A DNA stretch of 64,000 nucleotides, from positions 29,117,351 to 29,181,350 of the forward strand of contig OX387604.1 of assembly GCA_947568835.1 (NCBI GenBank), given 5' to 3'. Positions 42,601 to 45,004 of this stretch are shown here, piece by piece. The DNA comes from Protonemura montana (Eukaryota > Arthropoda > Insecta > Plecoptera > Nemouridae). The notes beneath the pieces were generated by a model that was not told the DNA's origin, did no database searches, and saw only the letters and a program-made list of their open reading frames with translations. The first letter of the stretch is position 1; the number at the start of each line of letters is the position of its first letter. A program made the translations under genes and the position numbers.

Positions 42601-43036
42601 ATTCAAAAAGCAACATTTGAGGGAAAAATATGGAAAAGGTCGCTTATCACATTTAACCTAAGTAATTTCTAATGTTTTGTTTCTAATCATTTGTATAAAT
42701 ATAAAAAAGACTTGCCTGCTCTGACGTTGACTTCACCACTCAGAATTGTCCCTACTTTGTTGGTAGCAAGGCAACGATACACGGCTGAGTGAACATCATG
42801 ACGATAGCTTTCGGCACCAAACGGCGGGAAGAATAGTGAGCCATTTGCAAGGATCTCACGGAGATGAAGAATCGGTTCCACTGATGTGCCATCTGATGTG
42901 ACCCAATCCAGGGTGGGCACTGGACTCCCATGGGCTGAGCATTCGAGCAACGCGCCCGTATCGTTGGCAAATTCAACCACAGGCCGTGGTTCGCTGTTGA
43001 ACAGTGGCCCCTGACTTTCCACAATGCCAGCACACA
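455..43036 (-). CDS. Dscam: Dscam cell-adhesion receptor, 27 exons plus one alternative, both ends outside the window
   Basis: Dscam proteins are single-pass neuronal and immune surface receptors that bind identical isoforms homophilically and guide axon and dendrite self-recognition. The exons from 43036 down to 455 encode, in order, nine Ig domains, four FN3 domains, Ig10, two FN3 domains, a transmembrane helix and the first cytoplasmic stretch, which is the canonical Dscam layout. Diagnostic words include [10 protein letters not shown] in Ig1, [10 protein letters not shown] in Ig4, CPVAGYPI in Ig6, [12 protein letters not shown] in Ig8, YDGNSP-like [10 protein letters not shown] in FN3-1 and WLDGGCPM in FN3-6. 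I assigned each junction by GT/AG (one GC/AG) consensus and checked that exon lengths carry the phase without a stop. The signal peptide exon and most of the cytoplasmic tail are not visible. Several Ig domains are split over two exons, as in insect Dscam1. Introns are swollen by satellites and transposons. The family assignment is very secure; which arthropod paralogue it is cannot be decided here. Confidence 0.96.
711..2026. repeat. 10-bp minisatellite TGACATCATG, about 130 copies
   Basis: A nearly perfect array of TGACATCATG fills the intron between the transmembrane and cytoplasmic exons. At irregular intervals a longer unit with GGATCATG interrupts the 10-bp phase. Every unit holds TCATGTGA and TGACATCA, which resemble M-box and ATF/CRE-type sites; that is only a resemblance. 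Confidence 0.97.
2100..2768 (-). mobile_element. 5S-rRNA-like SINE with a tandemly amplified head
   Basis: On the minus strand the element begins near CGGTTCTCG and TTAAGC, continues with TTGGATGGGTGACC, and therefore resembles the internal control region of 5S rRNA, with a deletion between the first two blocks. The head unit is repeated four times. A body with GGGACGTTAAGCCGG and a tail with CACTCATTCACCGACGCC follow. The tail recurs at 18121..18203. SINEs with 5S-derived promoters (SINE3 class) are known in animals; assignment to that class is inference. Confidence 0.65.
2390..2758 (-). repeat. Four 91-bp tandem copies of the 5S-like segment
   Basis: Units begin with the same AACTTTCATCCCTCC (plus strand) at about 2390, 2481, 2572 and 2663, exactly 91 bp apart, and differ by a few substitutions. 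Each includes the 5S-like TTGGATGGGTGACC on the minus strand (the first copy has a degenerate version). Confidence 0.92.
2769..3126. other. Intron sequence, nothing recognised
   Basis: Single-copy intron between the SINE and the transmembrane exon. A short echo of TAGGGGTTTAG / AAGGGTTTAG occurs, but no coding or repeat structure beyond that. Confidence 0.5.
3127..3276 (-). CDS. Dscam: Dscam window exon 26: transmembrane helix
   Basis: After a TTTTCCAG acceptor the exon encodes a short Gly-rich juxtamembrane stretch ([18 protein letters not shown]) and a hydrophobic helix, [20 protein letters not shown], closed by YCLVK. Both boundaries are phase 1. Insect Dscam1 has two alternative transmembrane exons; only one is visible here. 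Confidence 0.93.
3277..3730. other. Intron sequence, nothing recognised
   Basis: AT-rich intron upstream of the transmembrane exon. No alternative transmembrane exon could be found on the minus strand here. Confidence 0.5.
3731..3880. repeat. 10-bp minisatellite GGCTACGCTC, 15 copies
   Basis: Fifteen units with C/T and A/T substitutions. It passes directly, inside GGCTACGCTA, into the 18-bp array that follows. Confidence 0.93.
3880..4280. repeat. 18-bp minisatellite AGGTTTGCTATGGGTGCT, about 22 copies
   Basis: Near-identical 18-bp units with a few longer ones containing CCACGC or ATGC insertions; the pattern of insertions repeats once (about 3890..4085 and 4085..4275), so a block of about 190 bp has itself been duplicated. 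Its end is about 50 bp from the donor of the FN3-6 exon. Confidence 0.95.
4329..4490 (-). CDS. Dscam: Dscam window exon 25: second half of FN3-6
   Basis: The exon gives [19 protein letters not shown], then [17 protein letters not shown] and VLRPGQDQE. Two near-identical acceptors (CTAACAG) lie 10 bp apart; only the upstream one keeps frame. The donor GAAG/GTAACT is about 50 bp from an 18-bp satellite. Confidence 0.92.
4731..4905 (-). CDS. Dscam: Dscam window exon 24: first half of FN3-6
   Basis: The exon reads [19 protein letters not shown], then [19 protein letters not shown] and [11 protein letters not shown]. The W.DGGCPM word is a hallmark of Dscam FN3-6. It starts in phase 0 and ends in phase 1. 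Confidence 0.94.
5133..5395 (-). CDS. Dscam: Dscam window exon 23: FN3-5
   Basis: The exon starts [18 protein letters not shown], then [19 protein letters not shown] and [24 protein letters not shown].....A.N.IG..S is the usual FN3-5 ending. It leaves in phase 0 at AGTGAG/GTTAGT. Confidence 0.94.
5396..6094. other. Intron sequence, nothing recognised
   Basis: Single-copy intron between the FN3-5 and Ig10 exons. Plus-strand reading frames here have no family resemblance. Confidence 0.5.
6095..6222 (-). CDS. Dscam: Dscam window exon 22: second half of Ig10
   Basis: After CCATCAG the exon reads [19 protein letters not shown], then [16 protein letters not shown] and VHRLTVQ. The D.GNYSC..EN.....D pattern completes Ig10. 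It lies 9.6 kb from its first half, on the far side of the satellite and LINE. Donor is CAAA/GTAAGA, phase 1. Confidence 0.93.
6392..10739. repeat. 50-bp minisatellite, left block, about 87 copies
   Basis: Strictly periodic 50-bp units containing TTAACAAACATACGTCACAG and GATCAGCTGACAGCTAG. Variation is concentrated at a few sites (CACACAACAG, CACACAAGAG, CAGACAACAG, CACACTACAG), shuffled along the array. It lies in the 9.6-kb intron that splits Ig10, and the right block continues after the LINE. Confidence 0.98.
10991..14038 (-). CDS. LINE ORF2: AP endonuclease and reverse transcriptase, 1015 aa
   Basis: The protein nicks target DNA and primes reverse transcription of its own RNA. An exonuclease/endonuclease/phosphatase-type domain occupies roughly residues 50-270, with QNIRSIRSK near the start, the LTEHWL block, and GLSDHKAI near residue 257. 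The reverse transcriptase follows at roughly 530-800, with NYRPISLL near 567, [26 protein letters not shown] and the catalytic FADD near 734. The reading frame has no stop or frameshift along 1015 codons, so the copy looks young and possibly competent. The motif set fits the Jockey/CR1/L2 side of the LINEs; I cannot fix the clade. It starts 48 bp after the stop of a short upstream frame. Confidence 0.95.
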   Translation of the reverse strand: MSESITIERRPGGKGTLAGTQWTNYDDTNSDFPSNSNVSKTKSFKYHNITIFYQNIRSIRSKINELDIAINDLNLDVNIITLTEHWLKKNEADCIVLPNFKLASIFSREIYSHGGTCIFVRDKIEFSTRLDIVRLSEEKVFECSAIELEKLNTVILCIYRSPSACFKKFINKLEVLLTMITQENKTRKILISTDINLNMLGNCQNKHKLRSLLNSFNIKLTINQPTRVTYSSATCIDNILTNLELTNLELKVKENGLSDHKAIILSLDVLNSNDNNDVFREPINYIEKRFYLAFNDKKMAALMMNESWDTVTQQDNVNNKTYHFSNVLNSSFNKAYPLRRLNPNIRRRNAWITKGIRNSCKHKRSLIIIGKEVNSSVWSRHVKTYSCVLRKTIKTAKRQHIHKELKQSKNIMKTSWNLVNKEIGRTTRTKSRITEITINGKILNTPTEIANEFNEYFINCAKLDSSIPKFDPKQAIIKLQKYPANKQSMFLFPATYTEVRQIINEQKNTSGLDDIPSKIIKNFSPYLLEPILQICNESFATGTFPDLFKIAKVLPLHKKGAKNVIGNYRPISLLNPFSKILEKLMFKRLIGFMTKFNILTNEQHGFLKNKSTETAIFNFMEDVTMALSAKNQVIGILCDLSKAFDCVNHELLLLKLYHYGIRGTANNWFKSYLSNRKQSVIINGVDSNNTIKNFYSNELTIVQGIPQGSTLGPLLFLIYINDLPINITNAKLTMFADDTSLLVADQLLKNTEDKATKAMEELCEWLKYNQLTLNSKKTQTIKFKIKGNISLSQPLPVVTANGENIAITDRAPFLGIEIDEQLNWKHQIESLQNKLSKQIYAIRILKKIVPKQTLKMTYHGLFESHMRYGIMFWGNSQNHKKIFTLQKKVIRTMLNLKPKKSCRKYFELLQIMTMPNLFIYQLLTFIKTNQDHFSAHDHNHRTRNKNNFKLPREKLTVLKKQVKPTGLLLFNLLPKDIKQLAVNKFKSRLKKFLVKNVFYTVDEFKSAIRCPNVKL
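14087..14261 (-). pseudogene. Possible C-terminal remnant of LINE ORF1
   Basis: An open frame runs from the 5' junction of the element to a TAG at 14087, just before ORF2. It is Arg/Gln/Ser-rich ([14 protein letters not shown]) and shows no recognisable domain. In two-ORF LINEs the first ORF ends near this place, so it could be the surviving end of a 5'-truncated ORF1; it could also be untranslated leader. Confidence 0.3.
14262..15453. repeat. 50-bp minisatellite, right block, about 24 copies
   Basis: The same 50-bp units and the same variants as in the left block continue after the LINE, and the array stops inside TTCTTAACA. Left and right blocks together give about 110 units in one Dscam intron. 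Confidence 0.98.
15454..15817. other. Intron sequence, nothing recognised
   Basis: Single-copy sequence between the satellite and the donor of the first Ig10 exon. No coding or repeat signal seen. Confidence 0.5.
15818..15959 (-). CDS. Dscam: Dscam window exon 21: first half of Ig10
   Basis: The exon encodes [18 protein letters not shown], then [19 protein letters not shown] and LLPSHR. The PC..VGAP...V.WK pattern marks the single Ig domain that sits among the FN3 repeats. It exits in phase 2 (CACAG/GTAACT) into the largest intron of the gene. Confidence 0.92.
15960..16574. other. Intron sequence with one very short repeat
   Basis: Intron between Ig10 and FN3-4. Only a triple of CTTTCAGTAC-like units near 16211..16245 stands out. 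Confidence 0.5.
16575..16865 (-). CDS. Dscam: Dscam window exon 20: FN3-4
   Basis: A whole FN3 repeat in one exon: [17 protein letters not shown], then [20 protein letters not shown] and [16 protein letters not shown]. Two GT sites are possible at the end; GAAG/GTAGGT gives SPSGEV across the junction, which fits the family spacing better than GTGAAG four codons earlier. Confidence 0.94.
16952..17107 (-). CDS. Dscam: Dscam window exon 19: second half of FN3-3
   Basis: The exon reads [19 protein letters not shown], then [19 protein letters not shown] and ISCRTEED before GTTAGT. The Y.I.VLA.T.AGDG string is typical of Dscam FN3-3. It was too short for ORF detection and is supported by phase 1 at both ends. 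Confidence 0.93.
17213..17359 (-). CDS. Dscam: Dscam window exon 18: first half of FN3-3
   Basis: The exon starts [19 protein letters not shown], then [18 protein letters not shown] and KVLWQS. Acceptor is CAATTCAG and donor GAAT/GTGAGT, both phase 1. Confidence 0.93.
17440..17767 (-). CDS. Dscam: Dscam window exon 17: FN3-2
   Basis: One exon covers all of FN3-2: [14 protein letters not shown], then [20 protein letters not shown] and [19 protein letters not shown]. There are two possible acceptor AGs; the one at TTCTCTAG (start [13 protein letters not shown]) fits the phase 0 donor upstream, while the nearer TTCTAG would hit a TGA. The exon ends TLEG in phase 1. Confidence 0.94.
18121..18203 (+). 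mobile_element. Tail fragment of the 5S-like SINE
   Basis: About 83 bp, beginning CATCATCATCCACTCATTC and including GGCCAGATGTCAAAACAGTG, matches the minus strand of 2119..2200 with only a few differences. It is in the opposite orientation to that element and lacks the head. Confidence 0.8.
18184..18288. repeat. Tandem duplication of about 52 bp
   Basis: AGTGCTAAGTTAAACA and AATTGAGAAGTGTCTCT each occur twice at a distance of about 52 bp. The first copy overlaps the SINE tail, so the duplication arose after the insertion. Confidence 0.8.
18338..18477 (-). CDS. Dscam: Dscam window exon 16: second half of FN3-1
   Basis: The exon encodes [18 protein letters not shown], then [18 protein letters not shown] and SQPSD. 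The L.PAT.Y.FR..AEN.IG.S string is the FN3 G-strand region. It leaves in phase 0 at GCGAT/GTGAGT. Confidence 0.94.
18858..18989 (-). CDS. Dscam: Dscam window exon 15: first half of FN3-1
   Basis: After TTCCGCAG the exon reads [18 protein letters not shown], then [18 protein letters not shown] and SIEYKTEK. The L.W....DGNSPI..Y.IEYK pattern identifies the first FN3 repeat. Both ends are phase 1. Confidence 0.94.
18990..19539. other. Intron sequence, nothing recognised
   Basis: AT-rich intron between the FN3-1 exon and the 26-bp satellite. No feature seen. Confidence 0.5.
19540..22592. repeat. 26-bp minisatellite with 20-bp variants, about 120 units
   Basis: The unit holds GAGTAAGCTCCCACTCC and AATAGACCT; shorter 20-bp units lack AAGCTC and cluster at both ends of the array (about 19620..19710 and 21340..21590). 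Because no stop occurs in the minus-strand frames of the unit, long false ORFs appear. A higher-order period of 338 bp (13 units) is visible between about 20501 and 20839. Confidence 0.97.
22618..22766 (-). CDS. Dscam: Dscam window exon 14: second half of Ig9
   Basis: The acceptor GTCCTAG opens [18 protein letters not shown], with the second cysteine in [17 protein letters not shown], ending FYIL before GTCAGTAA in phase 1. A 3-kb satellite starts about 25 bp downstream of this donor. Confidence 0.93.
22767..23544. other. Intron sequence, nothing recognised
   Basis: Single-copy intron inside Ig9. Minus-strand ORFs around 22832..23288 lack any Ig or FN3 signature. Confidence 0.5.
23545..23695 (-). 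CDS. Dscam: Dscam window exon 13: first half of Ig9
   Basis: The exon encodes [18 protein letters not shown], then [19 protein letters not shown] and SSHYR. It enters in phase 1 after ATTGCAG and leaves in phase 2 (TACAG/GTAAAC). Confidence 0.94.
23884..24057 (-). CDS. Dscam: Dscam window exon 12: second half of Ig8
   Basis: The acceptor ATTTTCAG opens [15 protein letters not shown]; the second cysteine is in [17 protein letters not shown], one of the best conserved words of Dscam. It ends HLTVN in phase 1. Confidence 0.95.
24274..24396 (-). CDS. Dscam: Dscam window exon 11: first half of Ig8
   Basis: The exon reads [18 protein letters not shown], then [19 protein letters not shown] before GTAAGTTT in phase 1. 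The DGFP.P..TW.KAVG stretch is the standard Ig8 signature of Dscam. Confidence 0.95.
24397..25296. other. Intron between Ig8 and Ig7B exons, with a G-rich tract
   Basis: Single-copy intron. The plus strand has a run of G blocks at about 24784..24816 (GGGTGGGGGGGAGGGGGG) able in principle to form a quadruplex, so the gene's RNA would be C-rich here. No third Ig7-like exon was found. Confidence 0.55.
25297..25587 (-). CDS. Dscam: Dscam window exon 10B: complete Ig7, second version
   Basis: The acceptor TTCTTCCAG opens [17 protein letters not shown], then [19 protein letters not shown] and [15 protein letters not shown]. It is homologous along its length to the preceding exon (shared VPP.I.PF.F start, VTCV, GNxxC.AKN, AHTA.LLV end), yet differs at most loop positions. 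Phase is 1 at both ends and the exon is 291 bp. It can replace or follow exon 10A without breaking the frame. The following exon is clearly Ig8, so this is a duplicate of Ig7 and not the next domain. Confidence 0.93.
25705..26007 (-). CDS. Dscam: Dscam window exon 10A: complete Ig7, first version
   Basis: The acceptor TATTTTGCAG opens [15 protein letters not shown], followed by [20 protein letters not shown] and [15 protein letters not shown]. It covers the whole Ig7 domain in one 303-bp exon, enters and leaves in phase 1, and donor CATG/GTAATG follows [10 protein letters not shown] second exon of the same type starts 117 bp downstream, so this may be one member of an alternatively spliced pair. 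Confidence 0.94.
26008..27015. other. Intron upstream of Ig7A, nothing recognised
   Basis: I checked the minus strand for further Ig7-type exons (VPP start, C..W..C spacing) and found none. The plus-strand ORF at 26352..26624 has no family resemblance. Confidence 0.5.
27016..27780. repeat. 37-bp minisatellite, about 21 copies
   Basis: Units contain CCCTGCAATGAACTGGTT and GTTCTGTTCCA with two common variants (AATAAAAT or AGTGAAAT at the end, TTAG or TTGG in the middle) that alternate along the array. One unit near 27270 is 7 bp shorter. Confidence 0.96.
27781..28278. other. Intron sequence, nothing recognised
   Basis: AT-rich intron following the Ig6 exon, with a poly-A run near 28129..28142. 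No feature seen. Confidence 0.5.
28279..28440 (-). CDS. Dscam: Dscam window exon 9: second half of Ig6
   Basis: The acceptor GCCCTAG opens [19 protein letters not shown]; the second cysteine is in [13 protein letters not shown] and the exon ends VHIDVK before GTAAGT in phase 1. It can join in frame to either of the two downstream Ig7 exons. Confidence 0.95.
28733..28843 (-). CDS. Dscam: Dscam window exon 8: first half of Ig6
   Basis: After TTTATTGCAG the exon reads [18 protein letters not shown], then [19 protein letters not shown]. The CPVAGYPI word with the Trp is characteristic of Dscam Ig6. Both boundaries are phase 1. Confidence 0.95.
28844..29379. other. Intron sequence, nothing recognised
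   Basis: Single-copy intron between the Ig5 and Ig6 exons. The plus-strand ORF running over the Ig6 exon is a shadow of it. Confidence 0.5.
29380..29531 (-). CDS. Dscam: Dscam window exon 7: second half of Ig5
   Basis: The exon encodes [19 protein letters not shown], then [15 protein letters not shown] with the second cysteine, and ends NIYG in phase 1. Its acceptor, TGTAATTAG, lies only a few bases from a long 9-bp satellite on the upstream side, and there is no polypyrimidine tract. Confidence 0.94.
29538..29893. repeat. 9-bp minisatellite CAGACCCAT / CAGACACAT, about 40 copies
   Basis: Two 9-bp variants alternate irregularly. The array reaches to within about 7 bp of the acceptor of the second Ig5 exon. 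The minus-strand frame (SDG/SDV repeats) is open and in frame with that exon. Confidence 0.97.
30101..31473. repeat. 11-bp minisatellite GGCTGGTGCAG, about 125 copies
   Basis: Units vary mostly at one position (GTGCAG, GTACAG, GAGCAG, GCGCAG, GTCCAG). Larger blocks such as the one with GGCCAGGTGCAAGAC recur at about 30890..31060, so segments have been copied. Long ORFs in all frames on both strands follow from the repeat. Confidence 0.97.
31474..31935. other. Intron sequence, nothing recognised
   Basis: Single-copy intron between the 11-bp satellite and the first Ig5 exon. No feature seen. Confidence 0.5.
31936..32080 (-). CDS. Dscam: Dscam window exon 6: first half of Ig5
   Basis: The acceptor TCCTCAG opens [14 protein letters not shown], followed by [19 protein letters not shown] and FTWTLDG. 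The SPGPSV..LKC.AGG pattern is diagnostic of Dscam Ig5. It exits in phase 2 (GACAG/GTAATA). The exon was too short to stand out as an ORF and was found by reading the strand. Confidence 0.94.
32113..32288. repeat. 10- to 11-bp G-rich minisatellite, two subfamilies
   Basis: GGGGGCAGGT units pass into GAGGGCAGGT and then into GTGCTGTGCAG units. The first part has repeated runs of four to five G on the plus strand. It starts about 33 bp upstream of the first Ig5 exon's acceptor. Confidence 0.92.
32289..33387. other. Intron sequence, nothing recognised
   Basis: About 1.1 kb of single-copy intron. Plus-strand ORFs at 32627..32942 lack recognisable domains. Confidence 0.5.
33430..33501 (-). pseudogene. 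tRNA-like terminal unit with T arm
   Basis: This 72-nt unit folds like a tRNA: acceptor strands GTCCAAG and TTTTGAC pair at six of seven positions counting one G-T, the D stem is GCTC/GAGC, and the T arm CGGGG-TTCGAGT-CCCCG is perfect and contains a box B match (GGTTCGAGTCC). The anticodon loop CGCGACA lacks the invariant T before the anticodon, so it is unlikely to be a working tRNA gene. It is the probable founder type of the array. Confidence 0.7.
33430..34803 (-). repeat. 52-bp tRNA-derived minisatellite, left arm, about 26 copies
   Basis: On the minus strand each 52-bp unit reads TAGCTCAATTGGTTAGAGCA, then ACACCCGCGACAGGTGG and AGATCGGGGTCCAAG. That is the D arm, anticodon arm and variable region of a tRNA followed directly by the next unit's acceptor strand; the T arm is absent. 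The box A sequence TAGCTCAATTGG is kept in most units. Variants are NATTGG/NATGGG and GTGGA/GCGGA. Confidence 0.93.
35014..35660 (+). repeat. 52-bp tRNA-derived minisatellite, right arm, about 12 copies
   Basis: The same unit as in the left arm, in opposite orientation and about half as many copies, so the two arms have changed length independently. The last unit runs into a degenerate T-arm-like sequence. Confidence 0.93.
35583..35660 (+). pseudogene. tRNA-like terminal unit with decayed T arm
   Basis: The mirror copy of the terminal unit. It retains box A and the anticodon arm, but the T-arm region reads GGAGTTCGAGTTGGGC and no longer pairs, followed by CATCCCCGTTTAGG. Confidence 0.6.
35704..36107. 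other. Intron sequence, nothing recognised
   Basis: Single-copy intron between the inverted repeat and the next small repeats. No feature seen. Confidence 0.5.
36108..36152. repeat. Short 10-bp repeat GGGTGGAAGG
   Basis: Four units of GGGTGGAAGG end in a G run. Confidence 0.85.
36213..36733. repeat. 15-bp minisatellite GCAAGCCTCTCACAG, about 35 copies
   Basis: Units vary at CCTC/CTTC and at the last bases (ACAG, AGAG, AAAG, ATAG). From about 36553 a block of four to five units, marked by a shortened GCAAGCCCTCAGAG, is repeated three times. It lies in the intron between Ig4 and Ig5. Confidence 0.96.
36970..37412 (-). CDS. Dscam: Dscam window exon 5: end of Ig3 and all of Ig4
   Basis: The exon starts with the conserved Trp ([12 protein letters not shown]), has the second Ig3 cysteine in [13 protein letters not shown], then Ig4 with [21 protein letters not shown] and [12 protein letters not shown]. 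It ends LRLG before GTAAGT in phase 1. At 443 bp it is the longest Dscam exon in the window. Confidence 0.95.
37588..37711 (-). CDS. Dscam: Dscam window exon 4: first half of Ig3
   Basis: After a CTCTTAG acceptor the exon reads [13 protein letters not shown] and then [17 protein letters not shown] with the first Ig3 cysteine. It leaves in phase 2. In insect Dscam1 this half-domain is the variable exon 6 position; here a single copy is visible. Confidence 0.93.
37712..40964. other. 3.2-kb intron between Ig2 and Ig3, no exon or large repeat seen
   Basis: In insect Dscam1 the variable exon 6 array lies next to this part of the gene. I searched the minus strand for duplicated Ig half-domains (a TCxxQ-like first cysteine block with correct phase) and found none. 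It is one of the few long introns without a large satellite. Confidence 0.55.
40965..41114 (-). CDS. Dscam: Dscam window exon 3: second half of Ig2
   Basis: The acceptor GGTAG precedes ATGGGAAG, giving [17 protein letters not shown] across the junction. The second Ig2 cysteine is in [14 protein letters not shown], a word typical of Dscam Ig2. It exits in phase 1 at ATTACAG/GTAAC. Confidence 0.95.
41115..42381. other. Intron inside Ig2 without duplicated exons; contains a C-rich tract
   Basis: This is the position of the insect exon 4 cluster. No second copy of the Ig2 half-domain is visible. At 41721..41756 the plus strand is almost pure C with single T breaks, so the Dscam RNA would have five runs of G here. 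Confidence 0.6.
42382..42546 (-). CDS. Dscam: Dscam window exon 2: first half of Ig2
   Basis: The exon encodes [14 protein letters not shown], an LHCEVPAF core with the first Ig2 cysteine, and a Trp in VTSWVRD. It ends GAGAGCG before GTGAGT in phase 1. The intron breaks Ig2 at the same place where insect Dscam1 places its variable exon 4 cluster, but only this one copy is present before the next exon. Confidence 0.94.
42710..42715 (-). other. Non-canonical GC donor splice site after Ig1 exon
   Basis: Minus-strand sequence is AGCAG followed by GCAAGT. No GT donor in the vicinity preserves both the phase and the conserved junction residues, so this is read as a GC-AG intron of 163 bp. GC donors with an otherwise strong consensus are a known minority class in animals. 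Confidence 0.8.
42716..43036 (-). CDS. Dscam: Dscam window exon 1: Ig1
   Basis: The exon opens after an ACAG acceptor and carries a whole Ig1 domain with [12 protein letters not shown] (first Cys), a Trp in LDWVTSDG, and VYRCLATN (second Cys). It enters and leaves in phase 1. Its donor is GCAAGT rather than GT; using it gives [11 protein letters not shown] across the junction, which fits the family exactly. The upstream signal-peptide exon was not found. Confidence 0.95.
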
Positions 43037-43438
43037 CTGTAATCAAACGGAAACGGGAATGAAATTAAATTAAGATGTTTGAACAAATCACAAAAGTCCG
43101 ATACTAGCTAGCTAAGCTTGGCCGCCAGAAAGTTTCGTAAAGAAGTAAGATACGTATAAAAGTCTGTTGAACGCGTTTGTTTCCCAACTATGTGGAATAA
43201 CCACGGTTAAGATTGTTTCAATATTGGGTTGAAAAGAATATCTAGATTTAAAAGAATTCTTTGAATGCTTTAAGATAGTATTACTTTGCCAGGTTCTGTG
43301 CAAGTTTTATAAAAGTTAGTCTGGTTTTCAGGCGAGTACAGACAACAGCAATAACAATAATAATGCTTTTAGAGGTTTTACGCATTGCAAGCATCTTGTA
43401 TCTAAAGCTTTTTTCTCGACAGTATAATTGTGTCAGGG
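43037..43438. other. Sequence upstream of the Ig1 exon, nothing recognised
   Basis: Upstream intron sequence. No signal-peptide exon with a phase 1 donor could be supported here or further upstream in the window. Confidence 0.5.
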
Positions 43439-43538
43439 CTAACTGTAAACTGTAAACTGTAAACTGTATTTGTAAACTGTAAACTGTAAACTGTAAACTG
43501 TAAACTGTAAACTGTAAACTGTAAACTGTAAACTGTAT
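43439..43538. repeat. 7-bp minisatellite AAACTGT, about 14 copies
   Basis: Perfect AAACTGT units with one interruption (ATTTGT) near 43467. Confidence 0.94.
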
Positions 43539-43983
43539 ACACTCTTCGATCTAAGCGCAAGAGCTAAAGACAATGCAATGGTGCATCTGTGCCAAGATGG
43601 AACAAATTTCCCATGGGCACTCCCGCAAATAGTGTAGATAAGCATCGATCTTAAAAGATATACACTCAACACCTAATATATCCTTTAGGGAACCTTGAGC
43701 CCGTATAGGTGATGCAGCTTTTAAGCTCTTTATAAAAGTTCGCTTTTTAGCCGAAAACAAGAGATGAACAAGTTGAGAGGTTTATAGTCGCACGCTTCAC
43801 CAGATAAGACAAAGTTATTACAACAAAATCCTGTAATATCAGTAAGGTCCAAGAGTTGTTGAAATATTGCTGCGAAGTCTTCTACAAATTCCCATGCCAT
43901 TGCTTTCTGTAAAGCTTGGAGATGAAAATATATTTATTCCTTGTTTACCTCGACTCTAAATGAATCTATATTATTCCTTTATT
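43539..43983. other. Nothing recognised
   Basis: Single-copy flank between two arrays. A minus-strand reading frame with a hydrophobic start (MLIYTICGSAHG) near 43640 was considered as a signal peptide but has no usable donor. Confidence 0.5.
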
Positions 43984-45004
43984 TTTCTAAATTTAGTGAC
44001 TTTATGTGACAGGGGAAATGGCACCGAGCTTGTTTTTCTAAATTTAGTGACTTTATGTGACAGGGGAAATGGCACCGAGCTTGTTTTTCTAAATTTAGTG
44101 ACTTTATGTGACAGGGGAAATGGCACCGAGCTTGTTTTTCTAAATTTAGTGACTTTATGTGACAGGGGAAATGGCACCGAGCTTGTTTTTCTAAATTTAG
44201 TGACTTTATGTGACAGGGGAAATGGCACCGAGCTTGTTTTTCTAAATTTAGTGACTTTATGTGACAGGGGAAATGGCACCGAGCTTGTTTTTCTAAATTT
44301 AGTGACTTTATGTGACAGGGGAAATGGCACCGAGCTTGTTTTTCTAAATTTAGTGACTTTATGTGACAGGGGAAATGGCACCGAGCTTGTTTTTCTAAAT
44401 TTAGTGACTTTATGTGACAGGGGAAATGGCACCGAGCTTGTTTTTCTAAATTTAGTGACTTTATGTGACAGGGGAAATGGCACCGAGCTTATTTTTCTAA
44501 ATTTAGTGACTTTATGTGACAGGGGAAATGGCACCGAGCTTGTTTTTCTAAATTTAGTGACTTTATGTGACAGGGGAAATGGCACCGAGCTTGTTTTTCT
44601 AAATTTAGTGACTTTATGTGACAGGGGGAATGGCACCGAGCTTGTTTTTCTAAATTTAGTGACTTTATGTGACAGGGGAAATGGCACCGAGCTTATTTTT
44701 CTAAATTTAGTGACTTTATGTGACAGGGGAAATGGCACCGAGCTTGTTTTTCTAAATTTAGTGACTTTATGTGACAGGGGAAATGGCACCGAGCTTATTT
44801 TTCTAAATTTAGTGACTTTATGTGACAGGGGAAATGGCACCGAGCTTGTTTTTCTAAATTTAGTGACTTTATGTGACAGGGGAAATGGCACCGAGCTTAT
44901 TTTTCTAAATTTAGTGACTTTATGTGACAGGGGAAATGGCACCGAGCTTGTTTTTCTAAATTTAGTGACTTTATGTGACAGGGGAAATGGCACCGAGCTT
45001 ATTT
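43984..45004. repeat. 51-bp minisatellite, 20 nearly identical copies
   Basis: Units contain TTAGTGACTTTATGTGACAG and GGAAATGGCACCGAGCTT. Nearly the only differences are a G/A change in CTTGTTTTT/CTTATTTTT, restricted to part of the copies, and one A-to-G. Because 51 is a multiple of 3, both strands keep an open frame of about 340 codons across the array. Confidence 0.97.

Noticed and set aside
43600..43680. Possible signal-peptide exon (MLIYTICGSAHG) upstream of Ig1
   Set aside because: There is no phase 1 donor after it and the supposed start is within a non-ATG frame; not supportable.
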